Assembly (NCBI GenBank): GCA_965262775.1
Contig: CBDHFT010000007.1
Location: 359,151-423,150 of the forward strand
Reading direction: 5' to 3'
DNA: 64,000 nt
DNA from: JASGCL01 sp965262775
GTDB taxonomy: Bacteria > Pseudomonadota > Alphaproteobacteria > JASGCL01
Positions 35,172 to 43,881 of this stretch are shown here, piece after piece; within the stretch, counting starts at the first letter, position 1, and each line of letters starts with the position of its first letter. Made by a program: the position numbers and the translations under genes. Below the pieces are notes generated by a model. That model searched no databases. It was not told the DNA's origin and saw only the letters and a list, made by a program, of their open reading frames with translations.

Positions 35172-36056
35172 CTACTGCAAAAATTTATGCAGGAATTGTT
35201 TTAATTCGGGCGTTTTGGGGTTGGTAAAAATAACCGACGGCGGTCCTTCCTCAAGCATTTGCCCCTTATGCAAAAAAACCACACGGTCGGCAACATCGCG
35301 GGCGAAGGCCATCTCGTGCGTCACCACCAACATGGTCCTACCTTCATCGGCCAATTTGCGCAACACCGACAAAACTTCACCCACCAATTCAGGATCCAGG
35401 GCCGAGGTCGGTTCGTCGAACAACATCACGGCGGGTTCCATCATCAGGGCGCGAGCAATAGCAACCCGTTGTTGCTGACCGCCCGATAATTGAATGGGGT
35501 AATAGCCATCGTGCGTTGCGGGAATATTAACTTTATCCAGATACTGCCTTGCACGCTCCAAAGCCTCCTCCTTCTTCATGTTTTTCACCGTCATGGGGGC
35601 CAATATCATATTTTCAATCACGGTTAAGTGACTCCATAGGTTAAAATTTTGAAAAACGAAGCCAACCTCCGCCCGCAGGTTGCGCAATTGTTTTTCATCG
35701 GCCGCAACCAATTTTTCTTTTTCATTTTTTAATTTTAATTCTTCACCCTGAATAATAATATGCCCGCTGTTGGGGTGGTCAAGCAAAGGGATAGCGCGCA
35801 GCAAGGACGATTTGCCCGAACCCGACGCCCCCAAGATAGCCACCACTTCACCTTTTTGCGCGGTGATGGAAACGCCCTTCAAAACTTGGTTGTTGCCAAA
35901 GGCCAGGTGCATGTCCTTCACCACCAACGGTGCCGCCGTTGCCTTGCCATTTTTTTTGCTGGGTTGGGCGGAACCATTCAAAACCGCACCATGGGGCGCG
36001 CCACCATTGCCTAGATTTTTTTGGTTTGCATTGTTTGGTGAGGATTTATTGAGCAT
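35172..36056 (-). CDS. Polar amino-acid ABC transporter ATPase (HisP-like)
   Basis: ATPase that drives the HisQ/HisM-like permeases downstream. Walker A GASGSGKSS, signature LSGGQQQRVAIARAL and Walker B LFDEPTSALD are intact. The ATG at 36056 gives 294 residues; a TTG 33 bases upstream is possible. A roughly 40-residue Asn/Gly/Ser-rich extension precedes the ABC domain (LVVKDMHLAFG). It is separated from the permeases by the four binding-protein genes. Confidence 0.92.
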   Translation of the reverse strand: MLNKSSPNNANQKNLGNGGAPHGAVLNGSAQPSKKNGKATAAPLVVKDMHLAFGNNQVLKGVSITAQKGEVVAILGASGSGKSSLLRAIPLLDHPNSGHIIIQGEELKLKNEKEKLVAADEKQLRNLRAEVGFVFQNFNLWSHLTVIENMILAPMTVKNMKKEEALERARQYLDKVNIPATHDGYYPIQLSGGQQQRVAIARALMMEPAVMLFDEPTSALDPELVGEVLSVLRKLADEGRTMLVVTHEMAFARDVADRVVFLHKGQMLEEGPPSVIFTNPKTPELKQFLHKFLQ

Positions 36057-36178
36057 GGTTTTATATATTATTTGTATTTTTTGAGTCAACTTGGGTGGGT
36101 GTGATTATATATTATTTTGTTTTTGTTATTTTACGCAATTTATTCTACTCACTTCTTGTCATTTTGCAAGCATAAATA

Positions 36179-37750
36179 TTATATTAAATGTAGAAAGCTT
36201 CCCATAACTCTGCCCTTTACCATGCCATAAGTGCCTCTATCCTTACCCAATGAGTCTTTGACTTCAAGCAATCGGCGATGGGGAGAGGTCGGCACCACGG
36301 AAGTAGATTTTTTCTGCGAAGGGGTATCATCGACCTCTTGGCAATAGTGAAATTCGTGAGCAAAATGAGGAGGCAAATCAGCCGCGCCATCGCCATGATG
36401 AAATACAGCGGCAAAGAAGTCATCTTGCCATGGTTGGCTTTCTAAAAAAGATATTTTCCTATAGCCGAGGTGTAATGTTGGTTGGGCGAAACTGGTGCGG
36501 ACGGGCAATAAACCAAGCGCAGGAAAATCGACACCCTTGGCATCGGTTATTTTTTCACCCAACATCATGAAGCCGCCGCATTCGCCATAAATAATTGTTT
36601 GGTTTTGGGCGGCAACCTGCATGGCCGAAAAAAAATCCGTGGCGCGCGACAATTTTTCCAAATATAATTCGGGATAACCGCCAGGCAAAAATATCGCCGT
36701 GGCATAGCGCGATGGTTTTTCATTATTAAGCGGTGAAAAAAAACTTAATGTAATATTTCTGCGCCGCCAAAAAAACAAATGGTGAGGGTAAAGAAAACCA
36801 AAGGCCGCGTCATAAGCAATGGCCAGGTGGATGGTTTTGGTTTGTAACCCATGACCGCGCGGGGTGCGGGGCGCGGGCACAGGCGATGACATTGCCCTAA
36901 TTGATGCGCTGGTTAATGCGCTGGTTAATGCGCTGGTCACTTCCCTCGGCGCGCCAACCACGGGGGCGCGCACCATGGTTTCATCCATAATAACTTGCCA
37001 TAGCTCACTTCCTGCTGCCGTTTTAAAATTATCGGCCATGGTTAGTAATTGTTGTTCTATCATGTGCCATGCTTCGTTGCTCCATTCTTCGGCCTGGTGC
37101 AACCCCAAATGACGATGCGGCAAAGTGAAATCTTGCCTTGGTAAAAAAATCAGCGGCGTGGCATGTTGCCATTTTTGCCAAGCCGTTTGCCAAATTGTTT
37201 TTGTGTTTTTTTCATTTTGAGGTGGCTTGCTCGCGCCTGGCTTACTCGGCATGTCATTTATCACCACCGCCAACAACCGATAATCCACCGCTATTTTTTT
37301 TAAGCTGGCGGCGATGTAATCGGCATCCTCGTCTTGGCGCACCACCAACAACAGGGGGAAGCCAAATTTTTTGGCAAGCTCGGCGCTGCTACCCCCGCCA
37401 TGGATGCTGGGGGCGCGGGCCCCGTCGAATAATCCCATCACCCCTTCGATAATTCTTGGCTGTTGTAATATATCCTTTGCAACCTCGCCTTCGTCCATCG
37501 TGTGATTAAGCAACATGGTCATTGTATCGTCGGTCATGGCAAAACCATCCAGGTTAAAACATGGTCGCCCCGTTACCCGCGCGTGAATTTTCCCGTCGAG
37601 GTAATCAGGCCCAATTTTATAAGCCGTGGGCGCCATGCCATGTTTTTTACAATGGGCGAGCAAGGCGGCGGTCAGGGTGGTCTTGCCACTACCGCTTGCT
37701 AATTTTTCTGCCAGGGCAGCAACAATCACCCCGCCATATTTATTGCGCAT
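36179..37750 (-). CDS. cobB: Cobyrinate/hydrogenobyrinate a,c-diamide synthase
   Basis: Glutamine-dependent amidotransferase that amidates corrin carboxylates a and c. P-loop SGSGKTT at residues 19-25; DxxEGVMGLFDG-type segment (IIEGVMGLFDGA); the glutaminase Cys in YGECGGFMMLGE. Length 523 residues is long because of a Ser/Ala/Thr insertion between the domains, encoded by 12-bp tandem repeats, and a second insertion near the end. Hydrogenobyrinate (CobB) and cobyrinate (CbiA) forms cannot be separated by sequence here. Confidence 0.92.
   Translation of the reverse strand: MRNKYGGVIVAALAEKLASGSGKTTLTAALLAHCKKHGMAPTAYKIGPDYLDGKIHARVTGRPCFNLDGFAMTDDTMTMLLNHTMDEGEVAKDILQQPRIIEGVMGLFDGARAPSIHGGGSSAELAKKFGFPLLLVVRQDEDADYIAASLKKIAVDYRLLAVVINDMPSKPGASKPPQNEKNTKTIWQTAWQKWQHATPLIFLPRQDFTLPHRHLGLHQAEEWSNEAWHMIEQQLLTMADNFKTAAGSELWQVIMDETMVRAPVVGAPREVTSALTSALTSASIRAMSSPVPAPRTPRGHGLQTKTIHLAIAYDAAFGFLYPHHLFFWRRRNITLSFFSPLNNEKPSRYATAIFLPGGYPELYLEKLSRATDFFSAMQVAAQNQTIIYGECGGFMMLGEKITDAKGVDFPALGLLPVRTSFAQPTLHLGYRKISFLESQPWQDDFFAAVFHHGDGAADLPPHFAHEFHYCQEVDDTPSQKKSTSVVPTSPHRRLLEVKDSLGKDRGTYGMVKGRVMGSFLHLI
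36903..36937. repeat. 12-bp tandem repeats in cobB
   Basis: Nearly three copies of GCGCTGGTTAAT, encoding the Thr-Ser-Ala-Leu repeats in the linker of CobB. In frame. Confidence 0.75.
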
Positions 37751-37798
37751 GCTTGCCTATCTTTTTATCTATATTTTTATATAGGTGATTGGGTATGG

Positions 37799-38611
37799 TT
37801 ATTGCGGTTGCCACCAAGCTAAATCCTGCGCCATGGCGGCATTTTTTCCTATCACCACGATGGCGGGGGTTTCGGCTTGCTCCGCCAGGGCAGGCAATTC
37901 GCACAAGGTGCCATGCAACGCCCGTTGTTTGGCGGTGGTGGCATGGCTGACAATCGCCACGGGTTCGTTTTTGTCGCGCCCCGCGGTCAATAATTTTTTG
38001 GTTATTAAGGGTGCATTTTTGATAGCCATGTAAAGCACCAGGGTCGGCGCGGCGAAGGCCACCGCTTGCCAATTTATATCTTGCGGCAAATTATCGTCAT
38101 TGCCGCCCAATGATTGAATGGCGTGGGATTCCACCCCATGGCCAGTTAGAAATATAACCGCGCTGTTGGTGTCGCGACTGGTAAGGGGGATGCCCGCGTA
38201 GGCCAAACCGCCAATCCCGCTGGTGATGCCAGGAACAATACGATAGGCTATACCAGCGCGCTTCAAGCTGGTGGTTTCTTCCGCACCGCGACCAAACACA
38301 AATGGGTCGCCACCTTTCAACCGACAAACGCGATTCCCCGCCAAGGCTTCCTTTATCAATATGGTGGAAATATCTTCTTGCTTGGGCGATGGTTTGCCGC
38401 CGCGTTTGCCAGCATATATCAAACGTGATTTTTTTTGGCGATAAGCCAGGATAGAATTTTCCACCAAGGCATCATGCACCACCACATCGGCGGTTTGCAG
38501 GGCAAGCACCGCGTGAAGGGTTAACAACCCTGGGTCGCCCGGGCCAGCCCCGACCAACCACACTTCGCCCTTTTTTATACCATTTTTTTTATTGAATAGT
38601 TTTTCAACCAT
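37799..38611 (-). CDS. cobA: Uroporphyrinogen-III C-methyltransferase
   Basis: SAM-dependent enzyme making precorrin-2, the branch point to cobalamin and siroheme. Motifs are VGAGPGDPGLLTLHA (residues 21-35), GKRGGKPSPKQEDI and RLKGGDPFVFGRGAEE. Length 270 residues is typical of a stand-alone SUMT with no CysG extension. It ends 48 bases before cobB and is divergent from cbiD with a 62-base gap that is too short for a cobalamin riboswitch. Confidence 0.95.
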   Translation of the reverse strand: MVEKLFNKKNGIKKGEVWLVGAGPGDPGLLTLHAVLALQTADVVVHDALVENSILAYRQKKSRLIYAGKRGGKPSPKQEDISTILIKEALAGNRVCRLKGGDPFVFGRGAEETTSLKRAGIAYRIVPGITSGIGGLAYAGIPLTSRDTNSAVIFLTGHGVESHAIQSLGGNDDNLPQDINWQAVAFAAPTLVLYMAIKNAPLITKKLLTAGRDKNEPVAIVSHATTAKQRALHGTLCELPALAEQAETPAIVVIGKNAAMAQDLAWWQPQ

Positions 38612-38673
38612 AAGCTCAACCCTGTTTTTAGCATTACCATTTCTGTGGCAAAAAGCCTATAACTAAAAAAAAT

Positions 38674-39882
38674 ATGACAAGCCATAGCAAAAAAGAAGAA
38701 AACAAAGATATTGATTTACCCGAACCCGCCACATTAAAACGCGGGTGGACCACGGGTGCCAACGCCGCCGCCGCCGCGTTGCTGGGGTTGCAGGCAACCC
38801 ATCGTGGTATCAAGCATGTGGATAATAGTTCGGTAAGCATTGACCTGCCCCATCAAACGGGGGTGGTTTTCCAACCGCAAGATGTGCAAGAAAAAAATGG
38901 CCGCATTATTGCCAGTTTTAAAAAAGATGCAGGCGACGACCCCGATATAACCCATGGGCTTATTATCCGTGCCGAGGTTATCCCCCTGCCCCAAAAAAAT
39001 AATGATAAGAAAAACCATGACGCGCCGTCGTTGGAATTATTGGGCGGCACGGGCGTGGGCCGCGTGACCAGGCTGGGCCTGCCCATTGCGGTGGGTTTGC
39101 CCGCCATCACCCCCAAACCACGCGATTACATAAGCAAAAATTTTTACCATTACCTGCAACAACATCCCGACCTGCCCCAAGATTGGCAAGTTATTTTTCA
39201 TTTGGAAAATGGCGTGGAATTGGCAAAAAAAACATTGAACCCGCGTTTGGGAATTGTTGACGGCCTATCCATCTTGGGCACCAGCGGCGTTGTCATTCCC
39301 TATTCTTGCGCGGCATGGATTCATTCGATTCACCGCTCTATCGATGTTGCCTTGGCCTATCAACAAAACCATTTGTTGGCCGCAACGGGCAGCACCAGCG
39401 AAGCCGTGGCCAAGGAAAAATATTGCTTCGATGAATTGGCAATCATCGACATGGGTGATTTTTATGTGGCAACCATGAAATACCTTCATAAAAAAAATTA
39501 TCAGGGCCAGTTGACGATTGCTGGCGGGCCAGGAAAATTATGCAAATTGGCGCAGGGTCATGGCGACCTCCACCATGAGAGAAGCCGCGTTGACATGATG
39601 TTGCTGGCGGCATGGGTTGGCCAGGATAGCACTATCCGCACCCTGGCAAGCGGCGCAGAAATAAAAACAATGGGGGAGGTATTAACCAAGGCCGCGTCAA
39701 TAGCCGAAGGTTTGGCGATGGTAAAAAATATATCGCCCAAGATGGTCGCCCCCATTTGCCAGTTAATTTTGGAACAATGCCAACAACAAACCCAACGTGC
39801 CTTTCCCCATATTAAAACAAATTTTATGATGGTGGATAGGGGGGCGAATATCATGGCAAGTTTATCATCAACAACATCATGA
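38674..39882 (+). CDS. cbiD: Cobalt-precorrin-5B C1-methyltransferase
   Basis: Methylates C-1 of the corrin ring in the route that uses CbiD in place of CobF. LKRGWTTGANAAAAALLGL is the family start (near residue 22), with GLGIVDGLSILGTSG-type and IAGGPGKLCKLAQGH segments further on. Length 402 residues is normal. It is followed 10 bases later by the reductase gene cobK/cbiJ. CbiD is usual in the oxygen-independent pathway, yet this cell has the oxygen-requiring HemF. Confidence 0.93.
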   Translation: MTSHSKKEENKDIDLPEPATLKRGWTTGANAAAAALLGLQATHRGIKHVDNSSVSIDLPHQTGVVFQPQDVQEKNGRIIASFKKDAGDDPDITHGLIIRAEVIPLPQKNNDKKNHDAPSLELLGGTGVGRVTRLGLPIAVGLPAITPKPRDYISKNFYHYLQQHPDLPQDWQVIFHLENGVELAKKTLNPRLGIVDGLSILGTSGVVIPYSCAAWIHSIHRSIDVALAYQQNHLLAATGSTSEAVAKEKYCFDELAIIDMGDFYVATMKYLHKKNYQGQLTIAGGPGKLCKLAQGHGDLHHERSRVDMMLLAAWVGQDSTIRTLASGAEIKTMGEVLTKAASIAEGLAMVKNISPKMVAPICQLILEQCQQQTQRAFPHIKTNFMMVDRGANIMASLSSTTS

Positions 39883-39892
39883 CAAAAATATC

Positions 39893-40840
39893 ATGACAAG
39901 AAAAAATATTCTAATATTGGGCGGGACATTTTTGGCACGCGACCTGTTGCAAAAAATATTGGCAAGGGAGGCGGATGTTTTTTGTTTTTATAGTTTAAAA
40001 AATATTAATAGCGCGCGTTTTTTGCCCGTCATTCATCCATCGCAACCCGCCAAAATTATTTCGGGCGGTTTTGCGCAATATGATGCGGCGCAAGATGCGG
40101 CGCAAGATTCGACAAAGATTACAACGCGGGATTCGGCGGTGGGTTTGGCGGCGTTTTGTAAAAAAGAAAAAATTGATGTTTTGGTGTTGGCACTAAGCCC
40201 CTTCGCCCAAAATATGTTACAAACCGCCTGTCGGGTGGGTGAAGAATTATCATTGCCATTATTTTTTTTGCGACCAAAGCCGTGGCTATTTGACAACAAA
40301 CTGTTAAACAAAAATATATTTTTTGCCGATGATATAGAAAAATTGGTTGATGTATTTTTTGCTGGCTGGCACGCCCATGTTGCGGCGGCTGACAATAAAA
40401 AAGCGACTATTTTTTTAGCATTGGGGGCCAAGGATGGTAAGAATTTTTTAACCGCGCTTGGGAAAAAATTGACCACCAACCCCGTCGCTACTTTACCAAA
40501 AATTATATGGCGCGCCATTTACCCGCCAGAAAATATGCCCGCCAATAATATGATTAAGGGATTAGAAACAACAACAATAGAAATTATTTTATCGCCACCG
40601 CAATCTTTGGCGACCGAAAAAGAATTTTTGCAAAACAACCATGTTCATTTTCTGATTGCAAAAAATAGCGGCGGCGACAACACCAACAACAAAAATAAAA
40701 TTGATGCAGCAGGTCAAGCGCATATACCCTGTTTTTTGTTATCGCCGCCATCACTGCCCGCGGACGCGCCAACAAAAAATATATTTTTCGATGCTGACGA
40801 ACTTGCCCAACAAATTATTAAAAATTTTGCCAGGCAATAA
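39893..40840 (+). CDS. cobK: Precorrin-6A reductase (CobK/CbiJ)
   Basis: NAD(P)H-dependent reductase of the corrin macrocycle. The N-terminal ILILGGTFLARDLL, the central GGFAQYD and VLALSPFAQNM, and the C-terminal LIAKNSGG match the family. Length 315 residues is about 60 over normal: one insertion (about 64-80) is an Asp-Ala-Ala-Gln repeat coded by 12-bp units and others are Asn/Lys-rich. Paired with cbiD, so it may work as CbiJ. Confidence 0.8.
   Translation: MTRKNILILGGTFLARDLLQKILAREADVFCFYSLKNINSARFLPVIHPSQPAKIISGGFAQYDAAQDAAQDSTKITTRDSAVGLAAFCKKEKIDVLVLALSPFAQNMLQTACRVGEELSLPLFFLRPKPWLFDNKLLNKNIFFADDIEKLVDVFFAGWHAHVAAADNKKATIFLALGAKDGKNFLTALGKKLTTNPVATLPKIIWRAIYPPENMPANNMIKGLETTTIEIILSPPQSLATEKEFLQNNHVHFLIAKNSGGDNTNNKNKIDAAGQAHIPCFLLSPPSLPADAPTKNIFFDADELAQQIIKNFARQ
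40082..40117. repeat. 12-bp tandem repeats in cobK
   Basis: Two exact GATGCGGCGCAA units followed by a degenerate third (GATTCGACAAAG). In frame, encoding DAAQDAAQDSTK. Confidence 0.7.
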
Positions 40841-40888
40841 ATGATAAGCAAGCTGATTTACAGGTTAGGTTGGCAAGCAACCAAGCAA

Positions 40889-41551
40889 TTATTGTACGTG
40901 ACTAATTTTATCAAATAAAATCGCGGCTTCGCCCTGCCAAGCGCGCAAATGGGCGGCGGTATAATCTTTCAACAACATCGATTCGTAACGCAATTGCCGT
41001 TCGCCCGCCGACTTAACGCCCGCGGCCTTGGCCACCAAACACCAGATATAGGCTTTGACGGGATCGGCAACCACCCCTTCGCCATATTGATAGGCTTGCG
41101 ACAACGCATCCATAGCGGGGGTAATACCGTGCATCGCGGCTTTACGAAAATGCCTGACGGCGGCCACGGGGTTACGCCTTGCATTGCCTTCGCCGCTAAA
41201 ATACAAATTGGCCAAATGAAAACTTGCCAAGGGGTGCCCGCCCACGACCGCGGTGGCGGCTTCGTAACTTCTTATCGCACCGTCGATATCGCCCCTGCGT
41301 TCGCGCGCCAAACCCTGTTCAAATAAATTTTTACCAGCCTCATCGTCGCTGTTGTCGGTTGTTTCCTTAGCCTTAACGGGCCCGCGGAATAACGCGACAA
41401 CCCAGCGTGCTGTTAACACCACCACATGAACAATAAGCCTTAAAATAATGATAAATAACAAAGCCAACAGCACCAACAAAAAGATGCCAGGCAATCCAGA
41501 CTCGACCAAAATGGTAGCCTTATTGGTAATATAGGATGAAATATCGGTCAT
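40889..41551 (-). CDS. Membrane-anchored Sel1/TPR-repeat protein
   Basis: A 220-residue protein with one N-terminal transmembrane segment (about 20-38) followed by basic residues and three helical repeats of the Sel1/TPR type: GLARERRGDIDGAIRSYEAA, ASFHLANLYFSGEGNARRNP and ALSQAYQYGEGVVADPVKAY. Repeat proteins of this kind act as protein-protein scaffolds; the partner is unknown. Nothing in the neighbours (cobK, argO) suggests a role. Confidence 0.72.
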   Translation of the reverse strand: MTDISSYITNKATILVESGLPGIFLLVLLALLFIIILRLIVHVVVLTARWVVALFRGPVKAKETTDNSDDEAGKNLFEQGLARERRGDIDGAIRSYEAATAVVGGHPLASFHLANLYFSGEGNARRNPVAAVRHFRKAAMHGITPAMDALSQAYQYGEGVVADPVKAYIWCLVAKAAGVKSAGERQLRYESMLLKDYTAAHLRAWQGEAAILFDKISHVQ

Positions 41552-41765
41552 GATTATTTTTATTGGCTGTGGTTATTGTTATTCCTATATCTACTCTCAA
41601 GAAATTTTGCAACAAATATGCCATCTGCAAGAAGTAAATTATTAAATCAAAAGTAGCATATTTTATTTTAAAAATCAATAGTTTAGATTTCAACCATTTT
41701 ACAAGCCTTTCTTAACAAAAATTGGCGCGCGGTTACAACAAACAAGCTATGATATAATAAAAATC

Positions 41766-42368
41766 TTAGAAAATCAATTGCGAGGCGATTGACCACATGG
41801 TGATGCCTATCCACAATTCTAATACCCGCCAGGTTATAGGTTTTTTAAACAAGGGTGCCAACAGCGTGGCACCGTAACCTAAGGTATAGAAAAAAGTAAA
41901 GGAAGCGGAAACCGCCCCCAAAGCAAAGAGCCATTTTTTATCGCCATAGTGGGTGGAAGTCGAACCCAACAGCACAACGGTGTCCAAATACACATGGGGG
42001 TTAAGCCATGTCATGGCGGCCCAAGTGCCCAAAAGCTGCCTCAGGGTAGTAGTCTTGCGTTGGCCAATCACCATTGCATCGTTATGCTTGAAGCAAGCCC
42101 AAAAACTTTTTGCACCATAAAAAATTAAAAATGCGGCCCCACCATAACGCGCCACGGGCAACACCAAAGGAACTTTATCCACCAACATCCCAAAACCAAA
42201 AACACCCGATGAAATAAGAACCGCGTCAGACAGGGCGCATAAAGAACAGAACAAAAATACATATTGCCGCAACAAGCCTTGCTTCAAAATAAAAGCATTT
42301 TGCGCCCCGATGGCCGCAATCAGCCCAAGGCTGACAAAAAAACCCGCGGTAAAACTATCCATTATCAT
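41766..42368 (-). CDS. argO: LysE/ArgO-family amino-acid exporter
   Basis: Inner-membrane exporter of basic amino acids, 200 residues with about six membrane segments. Motifs: GAQNAFILKQGL (residues 21-32) and WLNPHVYLDTVVLLGS (near 119-134), typical of ArgO/LysE. No LysG/ArgP regulator is adjacent. The substrate (arginine or lysine) is inferred from the family; the symbol is tentative. Confidence 0.82.
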   Translation of the reverse strand: MIMDSFTAGFFVSLGLIAAIGAQNAFILKQGLLRQYVFLFCSLCALSDAVLISSGVFGFGMLVDKVPLVLPVARYGGAAFLIFYGAKSFWACFKHNDAMVIGQRKTTTLRQLLGTWAAMTWLNPHVYLDTVVLLGSTSTHYGDKKWLFALGAVSASFTFFYTLGYGATLLAPLFKKPITWRVLELWIGITMWSIASQLIF

Positions 42369-42572
42369 GCTTGCGTCCTATTATATAAAAATATCATAGA
42401 CTCCTATATCGGTAAAACGACAATTTTTCTACTATCTTATGCATCTATCTTATACATGTTGTCCACCATTGCTTAATTACGCAATACAGACAACAAGTGA
42501 TAAGATAATAAATGCCCGCCGTTCGCCATTCGCCCAGCAAAGCCAGTCGATGAACCAACCCTGTCGGTAAAG

Positions 42573-42602
42573 GATATTAACGTTTGGGATATTAACGTTT
42601 GG
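42573..42602. repeat. 15-bp direct duplication at the rpsI stop
   Basis: GATATTAACGTTTGG occurs twice head to tail, covering the last codons and stop of rpsI. It duplicates the stop codon and looks like a recent slippage event. Confidence 0.7.
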
Positions 42603-43035
42603 AAAATTGGAAAGAACGGCGCGCCTTCGGGTGGCCATATTTTTTCCGTTCAACAACCCGTGAATCGCGGGTTAAGAAACCTTCTTTTTTTAATGCTGGT
42701 CTTAAATCGGCTTGAAATAAAGTCAGGGCCTTGGCAATACCATGTTTTATGGCACCCGCTTGACCACTTAACCCACCGCCCCTAACCTGGGCGACAATAT
42801 CAAACATGCCTTTTTTACCAACCACATCCAACGCTTGCTCCACCACCATGCGCAACACGGGGCGACCAAAATATGTTTGCATATCTTTACCGTTAATATT
42901 CCACTTGCCCGAACCTTGTTTGATCCAAACCTTGGCTATGGCATTTTTTCTTTTGCCCGTGGCGTAACTGCGGCCCCATTGGTCGCGTGGTTCGCGGGCT
43001 GGTTTTTCTACGGTGGTTTGTTCTGCTATGGCCAT
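42592..43035 (-). CDS. rpsI: 30S ribosomal protein S9
   Basis: Small-subunit protein of 147 residues, ending in the invariant basic tail (PKARRSFQFSKR). ATGKRKNAIAKVW, GGGLSGQAGAIKHGIAKAL and SRVVERKKYGHPKARR are typical. It follows rplM by 50 bases, the universal rplM-rpsI order. Confidence 0.96.
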   Translation of the reverse strand: MAIAEQTTVEKPAREPRDQWGRSYATGKRKNAIAKVWIKQGSGKWNINGKDMQTYFGRPVLRMVVEQALDVVGKKGMFDIVAQVRGGGLSGQAGAIKHGIAKALTLFQADLRPALKKEGFLTRDSRVVERKKYGHPKARRSFQFSKR

Positions 43036-43085
43036 GGTGATTACTTTTCTTTTGTAATGTTGTTGTTAAGTTTATAATAATAAAT

Positions 43086-43685
43086 TTAAGCTGCCTTGCG
43101 CGAGTTTTTGCGATTTTTTTTGGCAAGGTCAAGCACGATAGGATTCATGCCCGCGTGTGGGTGTTCCTTGCCAGCGTAAACTTTCAAATTCTTCAATTGT
43201 TTTTTCCCCATCGGGGTGCGGCGAATCATGCGTTCAACCGCACGTTCGATAAGCCGTTCGGGGTATTTGCCCTTCAGCTGGGTTTCGGGGTTGATGGTTT
43301 TAACCCCGCCTGGAAAACCAGTATGCCAATAAAAAATCTTATCCTGTCTTTTCCTGCCCGTCAAAGCAACCTTCTCCGCGTTGATAACTATAACATTATC
43401 ACCGCTTTGCGCCGATGGGGTAAAGGTTGGTTTATGTTTGCCGCGTAAAATCATTGCAATCTGCGACGCCATGCGACCCAACACCAAATCTTCGGCATCA
43501 ATCAAATACCATTTTTTATCCCATTGTTCTTTGGTCGCTTTGGGGGTTAAAAGAAAACTGCTGGGGCCGCCCGCGCGTATCACGGGGCCATTTTTTGAAA
43601 CGGGCACGCCCGGGTTCACGGGGCCACCCTTCCACTGGTGGGAAACTTGCGTTTTAGAATTATCTTTATTTTTTTCCATCACCAT
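43086..43685 (-). CDS. rplM: 50S ribosomal protein L13, N-terminally extended
   Basis: Large-subunit protein; the core starts at about WDKKWYLIDAEDLVLGRMAS and continues through RGKHKPTFTPSAQSGDNVIV and GKKQLKNLKVYAG. The ATG at 43685 gives 199 residues against about 142-155 normally: a Lys/Pro/Gly-rich extension of about 45 residues precedes the core. A TTG 24 bases upstream is possible but less likely. The 172-base gap before the next gene contains four 10-bp tandem repeats. Confidence 0.95.
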   Translation of the reverse strand: MVMEKNKDNSKTQVSHQWKGGPVNPGVPVSKNGPVIRAGGPSSFLLTPKATKEQWDKKWYLIDAEDLVLGRMASQIAMILRGKHKPTFTPSAQSGDNVIVINAEKVALTGRKRQDKIFYWHTGFPGGVKTINPETQLKGKYPERLIERAVERMIRRTPMGKKQLKNLKVYAGKEHPHAGMNPIVLDLAKKNRKNSRKAA

Positions 43686-43785
43686 CGCGTAGCAAAAAAT
43701 AGAAGGCAACGCAAGTAGAAAGCAGTCAAAAAAATAAAAGAAAAAGGAAGCCCTTCCCCTTCATCCGTGTAAAAAAATAACAAAG

Positions 43786-43825
43786 ATTAATCCCTATTAA
43801 TCCCTATTAATCCCTATTAATCCCT
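43786..43825. repeat. Four exact 10-bp tandem repeats upstream of rplM
   Basis: ATTAATCCCT repeated four times without change. It lies about 100 bases upstream of the rplM-rpsI operon and 57 bases past the end of the TPR gene at 43882. A period of one helical turn would place any bound protein on one face of the DNA. Confidence 0.85.
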
Positions 43826-43881
43826 GGCTACAGAACATCAACTTTTTATCAAGTTGCTTTGTTATGCTTTACCTTGCCTCA

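Noticed and set aside
38612..38673. Cobalamin riboswitch between cobA and cbiD
   Set aside because: The 62-base gap is too short and lacks the conserved box; no similar element was seen ahead of cobO, cobB or cobS.
43786..43825. CRISPR-like array
   Set aside because: The 10-bp units have no spacers between them and no cas genes are near.
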